Positions 1 to 14,696 of a DNA stretch of 64,000 bases are shown one piece after another. Position 1 is the first letter of the stretch. Each line of letters opens with the position of its first letter. Below the pieces are notes generated by a model, which worked only from the letters and a program-made list of their open reading frames with translations, ran no database searches and had not been told where the DNA came from. Both the position numbers and the translations under genes were made by a program. The DNA comes from Puffinus mauretanicus (lineage: Eukaryota; Chordata; Aves; Procellariiformes; Procellariidae), in NCBI GenBank assembly GCA_023333565.1, contig JAJKFH010002068.1:496001-560000 (forward strand), in the 5' to 3' direction.

Positions 1-3000
1 AATCCGACACCACAAAGGAGTTGAGGATATTGTGTTGTTAACTTCTGAAACAGCTTGGAAACAAGCCTTAGACAGCAGCCACTTGGGATAGGGGAAAAAA
101 TATCCTCCTGCCTGCAACAGCAGACAAACATCCCTGTTTAACCAAAGTGCTTAGGGAAAAGAAAGCAACTCCAGACAAAATATCTTTTAAGAGGCTTTAA
201 AGTCCATTTTATGTATGCTTGCAATTGGGAGGAATAGTATGAATGTGAAGTGATTAGCAAACATCCATATCCATTAAGTGTATAGGCAAAAGGCAGACCA
301 AAACAACTGTCAAAACTTTGCTGCCTTTGGTGCTTTATATTATGTTACTTGAGCTAGATAATCATTTGCCAAAACTCAATCTTAGATCTTTAAATTAGCA
401 TATGGTAGGGAAACAAGAGTGAAAAGCAAAATGTTTATGCCCAGCTTTATATGCAGAGAAGGCTTTGTCTGATCAGAGCAGAGAGGTTGCAAAATGTAAA
501 CATAGTAATTAAGGCACTCATTCTAATTGCAGGCAGTTAATTGTACTGTATACTGCCTAACTGAACCACTCTCTGAACTACAAGCCCTACATTATTACAG
601 CCTCCTGACAGATCACTGGCGTTTACTTCGGGAGAGGTGTTAATCCCCTCACCCGTTCATCAGTCTGACTTTTAGGGATCCCTTACTTCCACATCAGCTT
701 TTTCATCATCATTCAACTCTAACCACTATCCTTTTCAGTATAAGAATTACTTAAAGAGTTAAAGAATACTGTCCATGGGGTTAAGGAAACAGATGTGAAA
801 TGGGATTTGCGGAAGCATGTTTTATAGTGTTGAAATGAATGGTGCTGCATTTTCCTTTTTCTGAGCAGTTTTATACATTACATAGCACTAAAATGAAAAA
901 TACTTTATGGGAAAGTCCCCCAGCTAGTTAAGGTTGTAACTCCATTTCTTCCAAAATCAGTTTTGATACTTCCTGAAAGTGGAAACAGAATTCAAAGGAG
1001 CAACATTGCTTAATAATAATAATAAGTTAACAAGGGCTTCTCTGCCCAGTAAGTGCTGGCATTCTATCATATATATAGCATACCAGTCCCAGCATTGCAA
1101 TAGAAACAGAGTAGCACACCTATAAAGCGTAATTTGTTACAACAACTGAAAAACACTTTTGAAAAGTTCACAATCCTCTTCCTCCAGTCTCAAGACAGAT
1201 GGGGTCTGCTGCCCAAGAGATTGTCTTCCAAAGACAAGGAGGGGAGGTGGGGGAGAAAGGAGGGGAAAAAAAAAAATCACCCTGATTGTGAAAAATACAC
1301 TTGTATTCACTATCCTTAAGTCTAACGACATGGAAATGCCAACCCTGCTCCAGTGCAGCACCCTTGCTGCTGTAATCTCCTGCAGTCACCATTTCAGGCA
1401 CAGTCTGCTCATGGCCTGGGCAGCCTCTGAGGTACTCGCATGCTTCAGAGGGCATTCTCCAGCTGTGTCAGGGAAAAAACATAGCTGCAATAGATTCTGC
1501 TTGGGCACAGACTCAACAAGACGCCTTCCCCAAGCTTTTACCCTTAGGCTGCTACCTGAAGTGTCTTCTGTGTTACTGAATTTTCTAACTATTAAATAAC
1601 CACACTTTGCTAAACCGTTCCCAAGACTCAACTCTAACAACTGTGGACCAGGTCTATAGGTCAAAGACTTGCTTATCTGTTCTGTGTTTTGGCTTTCAAG
1701 CTGCAGCTGCATTCACCCTCTAACAAAAATGAATTAGCTGCCAAATTCAGGACAAGACCAGCTCCACAACAGATTTGCTGGTCTTGGTTTTGAGGCAGAC
1801 CAACAAATATCTGCTTCCTGCTCTGCATAACTTCACATGCAGAAGAAAGGTGTCCTTATTCTTCCATCTTCACTTAATCATTTAGGTTATTAATTATGAG
1901 AGTCCACATATATCAACTATATGATATTCTGCAAAATTCCTACCAATACGGTAGTACACAAAGAGGAAAACATCAGCATGGATTCACCATCAGGGAAAAG
2001 GTCCACAGATAAAGTTTTAAGTGCCTTTCCCAGCAAGACTCTCCCACCCCCAATCTGGCCTGTGGCACATGCACTAAATACATGGAGATACCATGGCAAA
2101 ATCCACTGTCCAAGCTGCGGCAGAATCCCCTCTGTGTTCATCAATGCTAAAAAGAAGTGAAGCAGCAGCAGGGACACTCAGGCTCTTAAAGTGGGTTTTA
2201 TCAGCCTAACATGCACTATTAAACAGTGATATTAAACATTTACTCCCTTATAAAAGTGTAATTACCACAACCCCTGTATACAGACAACTGATTTTAAAGA
2301 CAGCAGCACCAAGGAAGAGCTATAATACGTAGATTACTGGTTTTACGTTTCTCCTTCATGGTAGTCAACTCCTGAATAGCAAGTGCTTAGCTAACCTTTT
2401 ACCAAAGGCTTGTGTAATATCTTCTAAGTTTAGAGCACCAATAGTTCAGCAGGCTGCCTCTCACTGCAGATGATGCTTTTATAGGGAATTACATTTTTGA
2501 AAGAATCAGGTCAGAATAAAAGGCAAGGCAATAGCAGAGCGCTGTGGCAGGACAGCGGAACAGTAAAATAGGCCATTCGCTAAAGCCTACCGCCAGCTTA
2601 TCAAGAGTACCGCGGCCAAGTCTTCTAGGCCCGAATGCCACAAAGCCTTCCCCAGCCTGAAACCAGCACCACAGAAGAAAAGGGCACTCTTGCCATTTCT
2701 GTTACAGTTTTGGGTGTCCTAGGATCTGAGCATGTAGGACTGGAGTGCTCAATTCATATCACACATACACAAACTGGATCCTAAACATTTGTTGGAAGGT
2801 TTCTGCTTCATTTTGGTGTTGAAGAGGTAGCAGCCATCTATGAAAACTGGGCAGTGAGCAACTGGCAACTCTGTGGTTGTAGGCATTTGGAATTGGCAAC
2901 GCTGACAGCTCCCCTGTATTTGAGGGCACTGGATCCCTTCGGACGGAACATTCATGCTCTAGATTACCTAGGTGTTCCAATAACTGGGCAAAAGAAGTAC

Positions 3001-6000
3001 AGTAACTGTGGATTAGCCACATCTCAATTAATGAGGTCCCATGTCCATCACCCCATCTCTCTGCAGCGGTGCACTGTCAGAAGGACAATACAGAATTCAT
3101 GTTGCTCAGACCCAAATCTACTCGCCTTTTGTTTAGAAAAATTTTCCAAGAAAAGCACACTCAGAAAAGATTTTTTCCTTCCAAATGCGCTTATTTTTTC
3201 GCAGCTAAAATTTGATGCATTTCACATCACATATATTGATTTGCTTACACCCCCATTCTCTGCTGAATAAAAATTCAGGTCTAGCAACTCTTCAGTAACT
3301 TATATTACCTGTGTTTAACTGACCTTTCGTCCTCATGGGGCAAATATTCACATCACAGGAAAACACAGACTCATAAATGAAAAACCATATTCACCTGGGT
3401 ACGCTTACACTGTTCTCAACCATACTTTCAGGGCTCTGCCAAAATTTAGAAGCCTTCAAGCCAACAGTGTTATTGAGAATTAAAATTTGTTTTAAAAAGA
3501 TCAACACTGGAGATAATGAAGAGAATAGTTCAGACATTTCTCTCCCTTTTGGAATTAGATAAAGCACTCTCCCTGCTGAATCTGAAGTGGGAATGTGGAT
3601 AATTCATGAAATTACATGCTCGGTTCATCTTAATCACTGTTCAGCTCTGAGTCTCCTGAAAGGATATTTACCTGTAAAACCAGATTAGCTCTTGCTGTGT
3701 TATCTGAGGGCAGCATATGCTTTGAATTAGATTTTCAAATATTATCTCCCCACTTGTTCTCTCTGTTATATTTTCCAATTGAGAATTTCTCAGGAAGGAG
3801 AAGATTTTTGACAGGTTGCAAGCTAAAATTAAATGCAACGTTAGGGCTTTTTCTTTCCTCATTCAGCAAAAAGCCCTTCTCCTATCATCATGACAGATAA
3901 TAAGGTTCTATTTACCACTTTCTCTCTTAATCAGAAATAAATTTTCCTACTGAAATTGCATTGTAGTATGAGGAAATAATCTGTAATGAAAAATAAAGCA
4001 ACCAACATTATTTTATATGTGGTGTACATATTCAAAATTATTCACAACCAAGCCAATTAAAATATCAAATACTTCTGCTGAACTGATTCTTGATCTGCTA
4101 TAAAAACGTAATCTGGAAACCGCTACTGGATTCTTTTTGATGTTTATTACTTTGTGTCTTGCCACTTCACTGCTGTGAGGTGCTACAATGTGCAAAGAAT
4201 CAGCTCTGGGGCGGCACCCGGCACATTCCAAAGCCAAAGACATGATTCTCGTTTTTTAACAACTTCTGCACTGGCAAAACTCCATCAGCTTCTTCTACTT
4301 TGGCCTCAAGGGAGCAAACAGGCAATGAAATTTTGGCGACAAAATTGAGACACATCAGGCTAGTGTGTGCACACTTCATCACAGAGCAGAGAGCTGTGAT
4401 GGTTCAGCCTTCATTCTGCAGATGTGCAAGATGAAGTGTAATTTCTGAGATTATGCCGTGTGCCACAAGGTGTCACTCATATACCACTTCCTATCCCAGG
4501 AAGCCGCCGCAGAATGAGTCCTCTCTTCAGAGCAAGTCAAAGTTTTGACAAGGAGCAGTCTCTTAAGGAAGGGTGGTCCAGAACATGACGCATAGGTTCT
4601 CTGTTTTACTCAATGGTGGTGATAGATATCCCAATGCTTTTTGCACTAACTCTGGCACGAAAACTTTTATTGCCATCACAAGTCTGCTAAACTTTGTCAA
4701 ATCCCCACCAAAACCCCCTCAAAATGATATTGGAAGTTTTCAGTGTAGCTGACCATTGTTACTATTTCTTGAAAAGAAGAAAAACAACCTTGTAGAAACA
4801 TGGAAACCTGAGCTTTCAGAAAAAGCTTCTACAAAAGTTTTGCACATCCAACAACCGTTATGATGCAAATAAACACAAATAAGCATACAAGGAAAGTGCT
4901 ATACTGCATTGCTTCCTTTCAAGTAGTCTCTGCCAAGAAAATTTGATTTGCTCCTCCAAAGCATGCTAGCAAGATATATTAAGACTGTACAGCTTGATGG
5001 ATGAAAACTGGTGAAGCTGCCTAGCTGTTCCTTGAGAAAAAAAACCTCTGATAGCTGATCTATGCCAATTACAAGACAGTTCTACATCCCCAGAAGTTTA
5101 CCAAGGAGATATTTTAAATCAAGATAGTTTGGGCAATCACACAGGCAGGAAGCTCAGGGAAATGGAGAAAATCTCTTACAACTTCAGCATGAACAGGCTT
5201 TAAGGGCCCCCTGCCTGGTTTTGTCCAGAGCCTCTCTCAGCTGGGAGCAGGGGCAGCATTCCTTTATTGCCTTTGTTGCTTCTGTGCAATTGCTTCCTAT
5301 CACACCCTCCTCTCTGCCTTAGTGTTCTTGCAGCACTCTTTAGAAACACTAGACACCAACTCCATCGGGTAGTAGAGTGCATTGAACTCTGATTAGTGAC
5401 TGCCTTCTCCTTCACCTAAAGACAAAGAATCCTCACGTAAGTGGCACTCACTCTGTTGTTCAGCTGCCTGGGGTTTTTGAGCAAGCACTGCCCAGGGGAT
5501 GTTTAGAGCATGAAGCCTTTGACAAGCCTCTATTTGGGCATGCAGCACAATGCCAGCTTTGTCCGACTGAACAGGCTTGTCTTTCTTCCTGCATATAAAT
5601 ATGACCGCAGGACTCTGCACCTCCCAGGAAAAGCAGAGGCCTCGAACACAGGGCTTGAGCGGAGAACCAGAAAGAAGCCCTGTTATGTGCTGGCAGAACA
5701 ATGGGGAAGGGGTGGAGCGACTGCCATGTGAACGTCAAATAAAGAGCAACCTCTCCTCTACAATACGCCCCACCTCCTGCTGCACAGATGCAAGATGCAC
5801 AAGCTCTGGGAGGAAACTCTGCCGAGCTAGTGGAAGGAACACTCCTGAGCCCTCCTAACTCCCACTGAACTCTAAAGGAGAGCAGGACTGAGCCTTGAGG
5901 TCCAAGGGCTCAGCAGAGTGCTTTAGCACATAATCCATCTTCTGCTGAACAGACGCTGGAAATCAAACTGGCTGGGGTCTAAGCCAGAGGGCTTGCATGG

Positions 6001-9000
6001 ACAAAAAGTCTCCTGCTCTCTGAAAATGGGAATTAGCTCCCTTCCACAGCCTGATGAAGGGCGCCAGGAGCCTAAGGAAAAAACATGCTGCATGAAGTCC
6101 TTAATACCTGACACCCTACTTGCATGGGCCATCCCCTGCCTTCCACAGAAATGCAGGTTCATACTACAATACATGTTAGAGACAGAACTGGCTATCGGTG
6201 TCAGCCTACAGCTTTTACTTTAAGAGAAAGAGACACCAAAGATCTATAGGTAAATAAAAATACTAAGTGGTGCAAATTACAATCACTAGAATTGGTTTCT
6301 TGCACACATCACAGCTTTTACACACTCAGCATCACAGCACTCCTATAGCTCTCATGTAACGTGAACACAATGAAAGATCCTTTCCTTTTAGTTACGGTAA
6401 ACACCATTAGCACTAGAAGCTTATCAGAACCCTTGCTCCTTAGATGGCCATGAACGAACACACATACTCCCCTGTCTACCCACCTGCCTTTCAGGCAAAT
6501 TGTTCTTAGAGCCTAAGAACTGCAGATCTGGCTGGAACGTGATTTTGCTGCAACACGACAGGTCCTGTTTCCATACTGGTCATAACCAGCTTTTTGTTTA
6601 CTTGTATAAGTCAGGGGTTATAAAGAAAGCACTTATCTCTTCAAATCATCATTGTTAAAGAAAATTCATTCAAGAACTGACGCAGTTACAAAGTGTTTAA
6701 AATGTAAACAAGAACAAGTATCTCCAGCCATCTTTTCCCTGGGATTTAGCTGTAAAACTTGTTTTCAGACTGATTTAGCTCTTTTAACAAGAGGAGCATT
6801 CTTAGAAACAAGTAATGAGTGAGAGCACTCGTGAGCAGGACTAGCCTTTGCTTTGAGCTATATCTCGTTAGATATTATGACAGCAGAGAAGAGTTTTACC
6901 TCCAGAAGGGGCAGAAACTACCCTTCCAGCAAGCGTTCAGTTAAGTTTTTTCAATTTGCTTCTGCACAAGGACTCTTGAAACTAAGTTTTGTTTTGGAGA
7001 GGCAAAATTCTCATTCACCTCCTTGTCTTTAGAAGGTGCCTTTTTAGCAAAGCATACATACCACACGGAAAGTATGTAAGGCTTAAAGGGGATCTTGTAG
7101 CTGGCATGAATCATGATTTTCATAAATCAAACTTAAAACAGTTTGACAATTGTTTCAAGTCAGTTTTGAAGGAAATGGAAGCCTCCAGTATCAAGATTTT
7201 AAATGTAATCTAACTTTTGAGACACAGATCAAGTGACAGCCACCACCAGATACCTGATACTTTACTGGATAGAACACTATAAAAAAAAAAGAAAAAAATA
7301 GGCAGGGGACTTGTTCTCCACTGCTTAACTGCAATAATCAGCAAGAAAAGTCAGTGATTTACTCATGAAATTCCTTAGGGGAGAGTGAGAGCTTTCCAAA
7401 GGTCATGGTCCTGCACTCTGTGTCACCCACCCAGCAATAAAGAGTTGTGTGGTGTGCTATAAAATGGCATATCAGTAATATATACCTTGTCTTCAAACAA
7501 CATTTACTGGGATGCTGGTAAAAGCAAGAATAATCAGACAGGCCTCACAGATAGTGCCTGATGCAGTGGGAACTGCCTTGTACAAGAAAGGGGTAGGGTG
7601 GCAATGCACAGCAGATTAAAGAGTTCCTTGTTAATAGCAAAGCTGAAAAGCCAGCATCAATCTCAGTACAGCTGGCCTTTAGGGCCATAAACCCAGTACG
7701 CAGTGACAGACTAGAGGTTCTGTGTAATACAGAAAGCTGGTAAGCAGCACAATTTGCCCATATGCAGTTCGGTAAGCCAAAGACAACTGACAGGGTTCTG
7801 GTGTAGAGGAACAGGGCTTAAGGCTCCCACATAAAAAGTCCACCTAAGATTACACATTTTCAGAAAGATCCTGCTATCAGTATTATTAGGGCTCCAAGGC
7901 CACAGATTCACCACTGAAATGATCTTTCCTCACATGCGTTTATTTCAGGAGGATGCGTGCAAGACTCCCAGGTTGTAGCTGGACAATAAACAGAATCCAA
8001 TTTCATCATTTTCCATGGTGAGACTGGGTATTCCAGATTCATTATGTGCACATAACGGTACCAGTCTCACAGAGCTTCTCAGATTCTTCAATTTTCCTTG
8101 CCAAATACTTGGAAGATTAGCAGAGGTACCAGGTTATCAATCAGATACGAATAGCTAGAATCTTTGCCCAGAAAGACAGATATAAAGGACAGCTCCTCTC
8201 CTTGAGCTTGTCTGGCCTCAATAAAATCAATACCCTCACAAGGGCATTTCTGCTGTTAAAGGACAAATCTTAGTTCAGTTATGTAAATCCAATGGACAGC
8301 TAGAGAAATCCTCTCTATACACGCTGTATTTTAAATACCCCAAACCCACCTGTCCTAAGGCACTTAATCCCCTATCCTTGTGTCTGAAGTTAGGTCCCAT
8401 CTGATGAATCTGGAGATGCTGTTTAGCAGCCCGGCTGCGTTATAGTAAGCCTTAAAAACTAATTAGCACTTGTTCGCTGTGATACAAGAGAGAAGATTCT
8501 AAATGTTGCTGATATATTTGTACTTAATTTATAGTGATGGACATTTTAAACACCAAAAGCAACAAAACACAGCTTTGTTTTAATTTTGAACAACAAGCCA
8601 GGGAAATGCAGGCAATGCTTCAAATGCAACAAACAAAGTAATCACAAAGAGCAATATTATAAAGAAGCTTCAAAAATCCTTCTCATTTTGGAATTCCATA
8701 GAGTTGAATGCACACAGTAATAAAATAATAAAACCAGCACATCAAATCCCTTCTGCTAAGTCACCCAGTCCCCTCATCACAGACCTAATCATGTGAGATC
8801 TACTAAGAATTTGGGCTGGAGCATCTCTTAAGCGAGGGGTGTGGTTTTTTGCACTTTAGACAGAAAGTCAAAGCAATCACACTGAATATATGGGAGAGTA
8901 AAAATCTGCTTTGTATCTCAAAATAGTTACATGTTAAGTCCTGGTTTAAACCTGCAACCCATGGGTCTTAGGAGCCTGATGCATGTTACCTATCATTCTC

Positions 9001-10054
9001 CAGATCTCCTGCCCATTTTTCAGATCAGCACCAGAGTCCATTCTCCCAACAGGAATCTCTGTCACAGACTACAGCAGTCCTCCACAGAGTAATAAGCAAC
9101 TACAACTCCCCAAGAAAAAGCCACCTCCCTTAAGGGTTTGCTTTGTGACCCGGCTCCCTGTGGAGCAATATTTTAACTATTGTTTTTCTCTCCCACTCCC
9201 CTGACTTCTATTGTTGGCCTAGCACTGGATTTAGCAAGCTCAGGGTAAGTTGCTTTTGTTAACAGATCTTCCTGTTCACACTCTTTCTTCACCAGTACTT
9301 CAGCATTCCTTTGCAGTTAAAGCAGGACTCAGATATGTCAAGGAGGGCAGGGACATGGGCTCACAGACAGAGCTATTGTGAGATGACACTCTTAGGCATA
9401 TGTCTGAAGCTGTTCCCATTTACTTCTCGCTCCCTGAGTTTTCAAGTGGTGCTTAAATTCCGTATTTGCATTGCACTTTCTAACACCATATAGCTACAAA
9501 GTCTAGATACCACGTCACACACTTATGTAGAGCCTGAGCACTTCTCAGCCCTTAATGTGCTCTCCAGTGTAAGTCTGAAAATAATGCTGCCTTTTTGTTC
9601 TCAAGTAACTCGTTCAACATCAATGAGGAAAGCCTACAGGAAAGACTCTTCATTGCAGTCACAGTCCTATCCCTCTGCTCACCTTGAATCTGTACAGAAA
9701 AGCAATATTCTCTCATTCATTCTGGGTATTGTTCTGAGCATAACACAATAACACCGAAGCACAATGGAAAGGGTAAGAGAGAAGGGGGCTGAAGCTTGCA
9801 GGCTACATTTCCCAACCCTGACCTGAAGGCACAAATTGCAACACAAACAATAGTTTCAAGACAATATTCCTATCAACAGGCATGTAAACACTCTTTAAAT
9901 TCATCAGCTCATGAAAGCTGCTGCAAACTCGTATCAGTGCTACCTACTGTGAGTAAAGAAAGCCTGATGCAAGTTCTCTATTTCCATGTTTCTTGCCCAG
10001 TCTAAACCCTTGCCCCATGCTCCAATGGGCTGTTAAAATGATGAAACTTCACTG

Positions 10055-10080
10055 ACACACACACACACACACACACACAC
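10055..10080. repeat. (CA)13 microsatellite
   Basis: Thirteen uninterrupted AC dinucleotides, followed directly by a short GAAAAA stretch. An uninterrupted array of this length is usually polymorphic. Confidence 0.95.
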
Positions 10081-10216
10081 GAAAAAGTATTGTTGAGAGC
10101 AGATTTAAGCTGATGTCTCTCAAGAGATAACAATTAAAACGTCTCCAACATTATGAAAGCAGAACTACAATGATACACGTAGTAGACTGGAACATCAACC
10201 TCCATTTGGAATTGCT

Positions 10217-10308
10217 TGGTTTTTCTGGGTAGGTTTTTTGTGGTTGTTTTTTTTGTTGTTGTTTTTTTGGGGTTTTTTGGGGGGTTTTTTGTTTGTTTTT
10301 TTTTTTTA
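10217..10308. repeat. G/T-only low-complexity tract
   Basis: About 90 bases made almost only of T runs broken by G runs, including GGGG and GGGGGG blocks separated by T6. It has only two long G runs, so it does not meet the usual four-run G-quadruplex rule by itself. A similar T/G tract lies at 40,452-40,507. Confidence 0.85.
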
Positions 10309-12189
10309 ACCAGTGCTTCTTTGAGATTGTATTGAAGTTGAATTTATTTCTCTTTTATTAATTATTTTTAAATAAAAAGGAGAGAAAAGATAATGCTCCA
10401 AAGGTTTTCAGCAGTGAAATACTCTGTGTGGTTCAGGCCACACCCTAATCTATCATGCAATTAACTTAGTTAGGATCTTTGCCATCCTCCTTGGAAATTG
10501 ATGAAAAAGTAATTAACAATGGATGCTCACTTACAGCTGCTAAAAGCTGCCAGAATGATTGACAGCCTGTAAAGAATGGAAGTGCTTCTGTGTACAGAGC
10601 AGCAACAATATGAACAGAGCCTACTGCTTTGCTAGCCCAAAAATTTGTGCCTTATGGGCAATAAAATCCATCCTACTTGGTAACCTACCTGATTTTTGAC
10701 TATGGCTGAGACCACTAAGACAGGAGCCAGCAAGTTATTCATAGTTCTCATTTTCACAGTGCATGAATCTGGACCCTGTTGAGATTCTCAGACTTGATAC
10801 CTGCAGAGTTATCAGACATTAATGCTGCACTGGCCCAGCTCAGGTTTGGGCTGGTAATCCAAGCCATCCAGCAGTGCCAGTGATTTGCAGGAATGAAAAG
10901 ACACTCACTGCTCCTTTCTATACCATATTCACAACTTGTTGCAGGGCAGGCAGAACCACTAACAGCACCTTCACCACAAATTCCAGAGAAGGAGAAAGGC
11001 AAGGTAAAGGTTTCAACACTGTCAACTAAGTGCCCAAGTCAAAAGCGCATATAACAGAGCCTTCCAGCTACATTAGGACAGCGCTGCCTGGCTACAGGCT
11101 AAATCCAGGACATTCAAATCAGGTGTCAGGGATTTTTTTTTTTCTTTTGTAATTAGCATTAAATTAACTACCTTTAACTAACCGCCTCCCCTTCACCTAA
11201 TTTGAAGAGCTAGAATATTGATATCTAAAGGATTGACTGATACATAACTCCTGGCACTAGGGAGTTCAGCTATTTTCTGCCTTACCAAAATGAGATGAGG
11301 CGGTGAAAATGAAAAGTAAGTTCTCCTGCAGTCATATATTTGCAACAGGATGTAATTCTCCATTAAGCCTTCATATTCTTTTTTCACCACTTTTTCACTT
11401 CCCGTCTTCAAGATTGAGAATGTTAAACCTAGACAAAGAATTACACCATTACTTTCTGTGAGTCAGACTTAGATTTCTACCAGGAGCATAAAACCATCAT
11501 CGGCGCTGGGCTGACTGAACTTCCTAGGGAGTTTCTTAAGAAAACATCAGCCTATTTTATTTTGATAAAACCTGTCTTCCTAATTCTGTAAAACATAAAG
11601 GAAGTCTAACTGCAAAATAGCAACCCTTTCAGATTCAGGATTGCCAAAGTAAATAAACTTGAAAAGGGTTTACAGTCAGCAAGACGTGCTTTCCCGGGCT
11701 TGGAAAAAAGCCCCGAGCTGTTTTGCCCAGGAGTAACTGTGCTTCATAAAGCCAGGCCCACACAGAGACACCACCCAGCTGGAGGCAGATTCAAAACCAA
11801 AAGAAAGTCCAAACGAAGCAGTGCATTTGGAAGAAGAGTGACATCACCCAGCAGTAATTTTCTTGATTCCACCCATCAGCAACACATTAGAGAAGAGTAC
11901 TCACCAACTACCTTTCCCCTGCTCGCTCTCCACACTCCCTCACCCTACAAAACACAAGTGCAGACACAAGAGATTGTAAGGAAAGCACAGCTAAATGCAA
12001 GAAAAATGGGGTTTAAATTCTGCTGCTGTTTCTTTTGGGGGAGGGGGGAGGATAGTGCAAGTACTCCAACCCAAAAACATTTTTGTCTGGATGGATTTAG
12101 GACCTGCTTTACAGCTCACTGAAACCAGCAGGCAGCCTTGCTTTACTTCAGTGAGACAAGCCATTAAAAACACCCAGACACAGAGCAAA

Positions 12190-13060
12190 CCTACAGAGGA
12201 ACTAAGGCGTGCCACGAACCGGAGCTGCCTACCACGCCTGGGGCTGTCTAGACTTCCCAGCCGCCCCGCAGCCGGGCTCGGTACCTGCTTGTGGTTCACC
12301 CAAGAGCCAAGGGAAGGCTCCAGGCCGAGGAAGGCAGGCGGGCAGGCTGGATCCACACGGCTAAACCAACCTCACAGATAAAGGGACGGGCACAAAGGTG
12401 CTTTCACAGCCCCTGGCAAGTTACCCCAATCTCTGCTCGTGTTCTTTGCAGCCTCCCAAGATGTCTCCCACCACTCCACAGCCTCACAGGTGACTCGGCC
12501 ACCCTCAGCAGGGATGGGGCCAGGCCGCAGAACGGCCCAGCGCCACCCTCAGACCCACAGCCCGCCCCAGCACCCAGCACGACACGAAGGCACAAGCCAA
12601 GTAGCCCGGAGCGGTTTTACCTGCCCCGCTCCATGCTCCGCAAGCCGGCCTGTGCTGCCTGAGGAGCCCTCGCCTGCCTGCAGCCCTCACAGTGAGCGGC
12701 TGCACCTGAGGGACCTGCCCCCACCCAAAGCCACTAACGGGCCCAGCTGGGGTCACACCTGCAGCCCCCCCAGCACCAGCCTCCAGCTTCCCCCCCGGGC
12801 ACCACACTCAAGAAACGGGGCTGCAGACACCGAAGCGAGCAGCGAACCCCTTCAGATCAGGCCCCTGGCGTTCTCAGGGCTGCGGCATTTGTGCGGTTTT
12901 TGGAAGACCAGTTTCAGAACACCCATCCCAGTAGTTCTCCAGTGACAGGCTGCGGAGGAGGCACTCGCTGAGCTGAGCGAGCAGTGCAGAGTTCGTAGTC
13001 AGGCAATCTTTATTGCCTCAGAGACAAGGAGAAGCCTTCACATACCGCACCGAAGAGCGC
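12190..13060. other. GC-rich, CpG-containing block
   Basis: This block is clearly richer in G+C and CpG than the AT-rich sequence on both sides, resembling a weak CpG island or an exon-bearing segment. All six frames contain open stretches, as expected from base composition, and none looks like a known protein. A plausible minus-strand donor (GCAG before GTACCG) lies near 12,281 and another (GGCAG before GTAAAA) near 12,620. A cryptic promoter, an lncRNA exon or an old CpG island are all possible. Confidence 0.4.
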
Positions 13061-13362
13061 GTGGAGCCTGCTAAAGCTCCGCTGCGCTGCCTGAAAACGC
13101 CATACGTGTCAAATAGGCAATGCAACGTGGGGCACTCTGCCTGCGCTCAGGCGAGTATGGGGTGTTCAGCATCCCCGATCCTCCTCTGCTTGGCCTTCTA
13201 CTGGAAGGAGGGGTTGTCCCACAGTTTGGGAAGCTCTGCTTCTGTACCTGCGTTGTGGAAATCTGCACGGAGAACACTCCAAGCTCTTCAAGACTCAGAT
13301 TAGCCTGTGCAAACTCATTAGAAAAGCCAGAGCTGTTTTTCTGGTTCATCGTGCTCGGGGAT
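12990..13362 (-). other. Possible 3'-terminal exon with poly(A) signal
   Basis: On the minus strand a T-rich run is followed by CATCTTTTAG, which fits a splice acceptor with exon start at 13,362. One frame then stays open to a TAG at 13,071-13,073, and a canonical AATAAA follows (plus 13,009-13,014). A second frame ends after about 14 codons. I recognise no protein. A good donor-like site (CGCAG before GTACAG) lies inside. It could be the last exon of an unannotated or noncoding transcript, or chance. Confidence 0.22.
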
Positions 13363-13386
13363 CTAAAAGATGATGACCCAGAATGT

Positions 13387-13404
13387 AAAAAAAAAAAAAA
13401 AAAA
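13387..13404 (+). repeat. Poly(A) run of 18
   Basis: An uninterrupted run of 18 A residues followed by an A/C-rich tail. Read on the minus strand it is the T tract upstream of the possible acceptor at 13,363. I found no target-site duplication that would mark it as a retrocopy tail. Confidence 0.8.
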
Positions 13405-14696
13405 CCCAAAAACCAAAACACAAAACACCACGCCCTGCACCACGCCCCTAGCCCCCAAAAAACCTCCTCAACTACAAAATTCAGAAGAGCCTGATAAAGT
13501 TAGTGTCATGTAAATAATACTTAAAAATACCTACAGAAAGATCAGCACTTGGTTTGTGACACCAGCCACTGGACTTAAGGAACACAAACCACACCAAGAA
13601 ATCAGGGCATGATCAAAGTCAAGATACGAGGTTTAATCTCATACTGAATTGCAGCGTGTAACACCATATTCCATCTAGATAATTGTCTTTATCACTCCAG
13701 CAATAGAAATGTAACTACCCGGCCTGAGTAAAACCTCATCCTCCCCTGCTTTAACTGGCTTTTTAGTTAAGATACAGACCATAAACTCCCATTAAATGAG
13801 CATCCAGTTCAAGTAATACTTAACCTTCATTGGTGCTCTTTGCATTTTGTCAGGTATTTGACCACTAGAATTGCAGGTTCACCCTATTCCTTTGGGAATG
13901 AAGATATGCTTTACTTCATCCAGTTGATGGCACATATATACAAATTGATTATCACAATTTGTATCAACTGTTCCATAACTGAAAGCTGTTACCGAGCTTC
14001 CGTCTATTTAGTTTGTCAGCACAAGCAATAGAGAAAGCTAAGTCAGCGTGGATGCTAAAGCCTCAGTGAGAGAGCAGAGTGCTGCAGAGCATGCTTTTTC
14101 TCAGCTGCTTGGATTCAAAGCACAACATTAAACTAATCATTCCTAGTGCCTTTTTGACTTCTACTGAATGGGGAGAAGGTTCCCAATGGTTTAATTTCAT
14201 AGGTTTAATGTCACAGATATGTGAAGTATTATGATATGGAGACTCAGGACTGTACACATGTAGCTCTCATTAGACAGATACGTAAAACTGTGTGTTAGCT
14301 TCCGCCAGCTCTCTGAGCCAGCAGGACAGAAGCCAACACTGATTCAGGAATTGTTTACCCACAGAGCTAATAAGAACCCATGTCTCTCAGATGGATGTGT
14401 TAGCATGGGCACACTTCCACGCTATCAAGGCCGCAGGCGTTTCGGAGGAGAAGTTGTTCAAATCCTGCTAACAGCAGCAAAGCTACTGAAGGACTGTTTG
14501 CACCTAACTATGTAAACTTGCCCTTATCAGATAAGGTCATGCTAAAAATAATTCTGTGGTGATAGGGGTCCCAAGACCTGAAGAAACTACTGTCTCATCC
14601 ATAATTTCCGCACTGCCAAGACCGATTTGTGCTTTGCTTCTAATTTTAAAGGTCATGGTCCAGCCAACATCACTGAAATATGACTGACTGCCATTT
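13405..14696. other. Spacer, nothing recognised
   Basis: AT-rich sequence with no protein-like frame, RNA gene or repeat family that I can identify. Confidence 0.45.

Larger units (their letters stand above)
1..12190. other. Long gene-free AT-rich stretch
   Basis: I see no reading frame that looks like a known protein, no RNA gene and no recognisable transposon in this stretch. The open frames are short, mostly begin at non-ATG codons and have no supporting splice sites. The only structured elements I noticed are the CA microsatellite and the G/T tract listed separately. It lies beyond the 3' end of C1orf159. Distal regulatory elements cannot be ruled out by eye. Confidence 0.5.
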
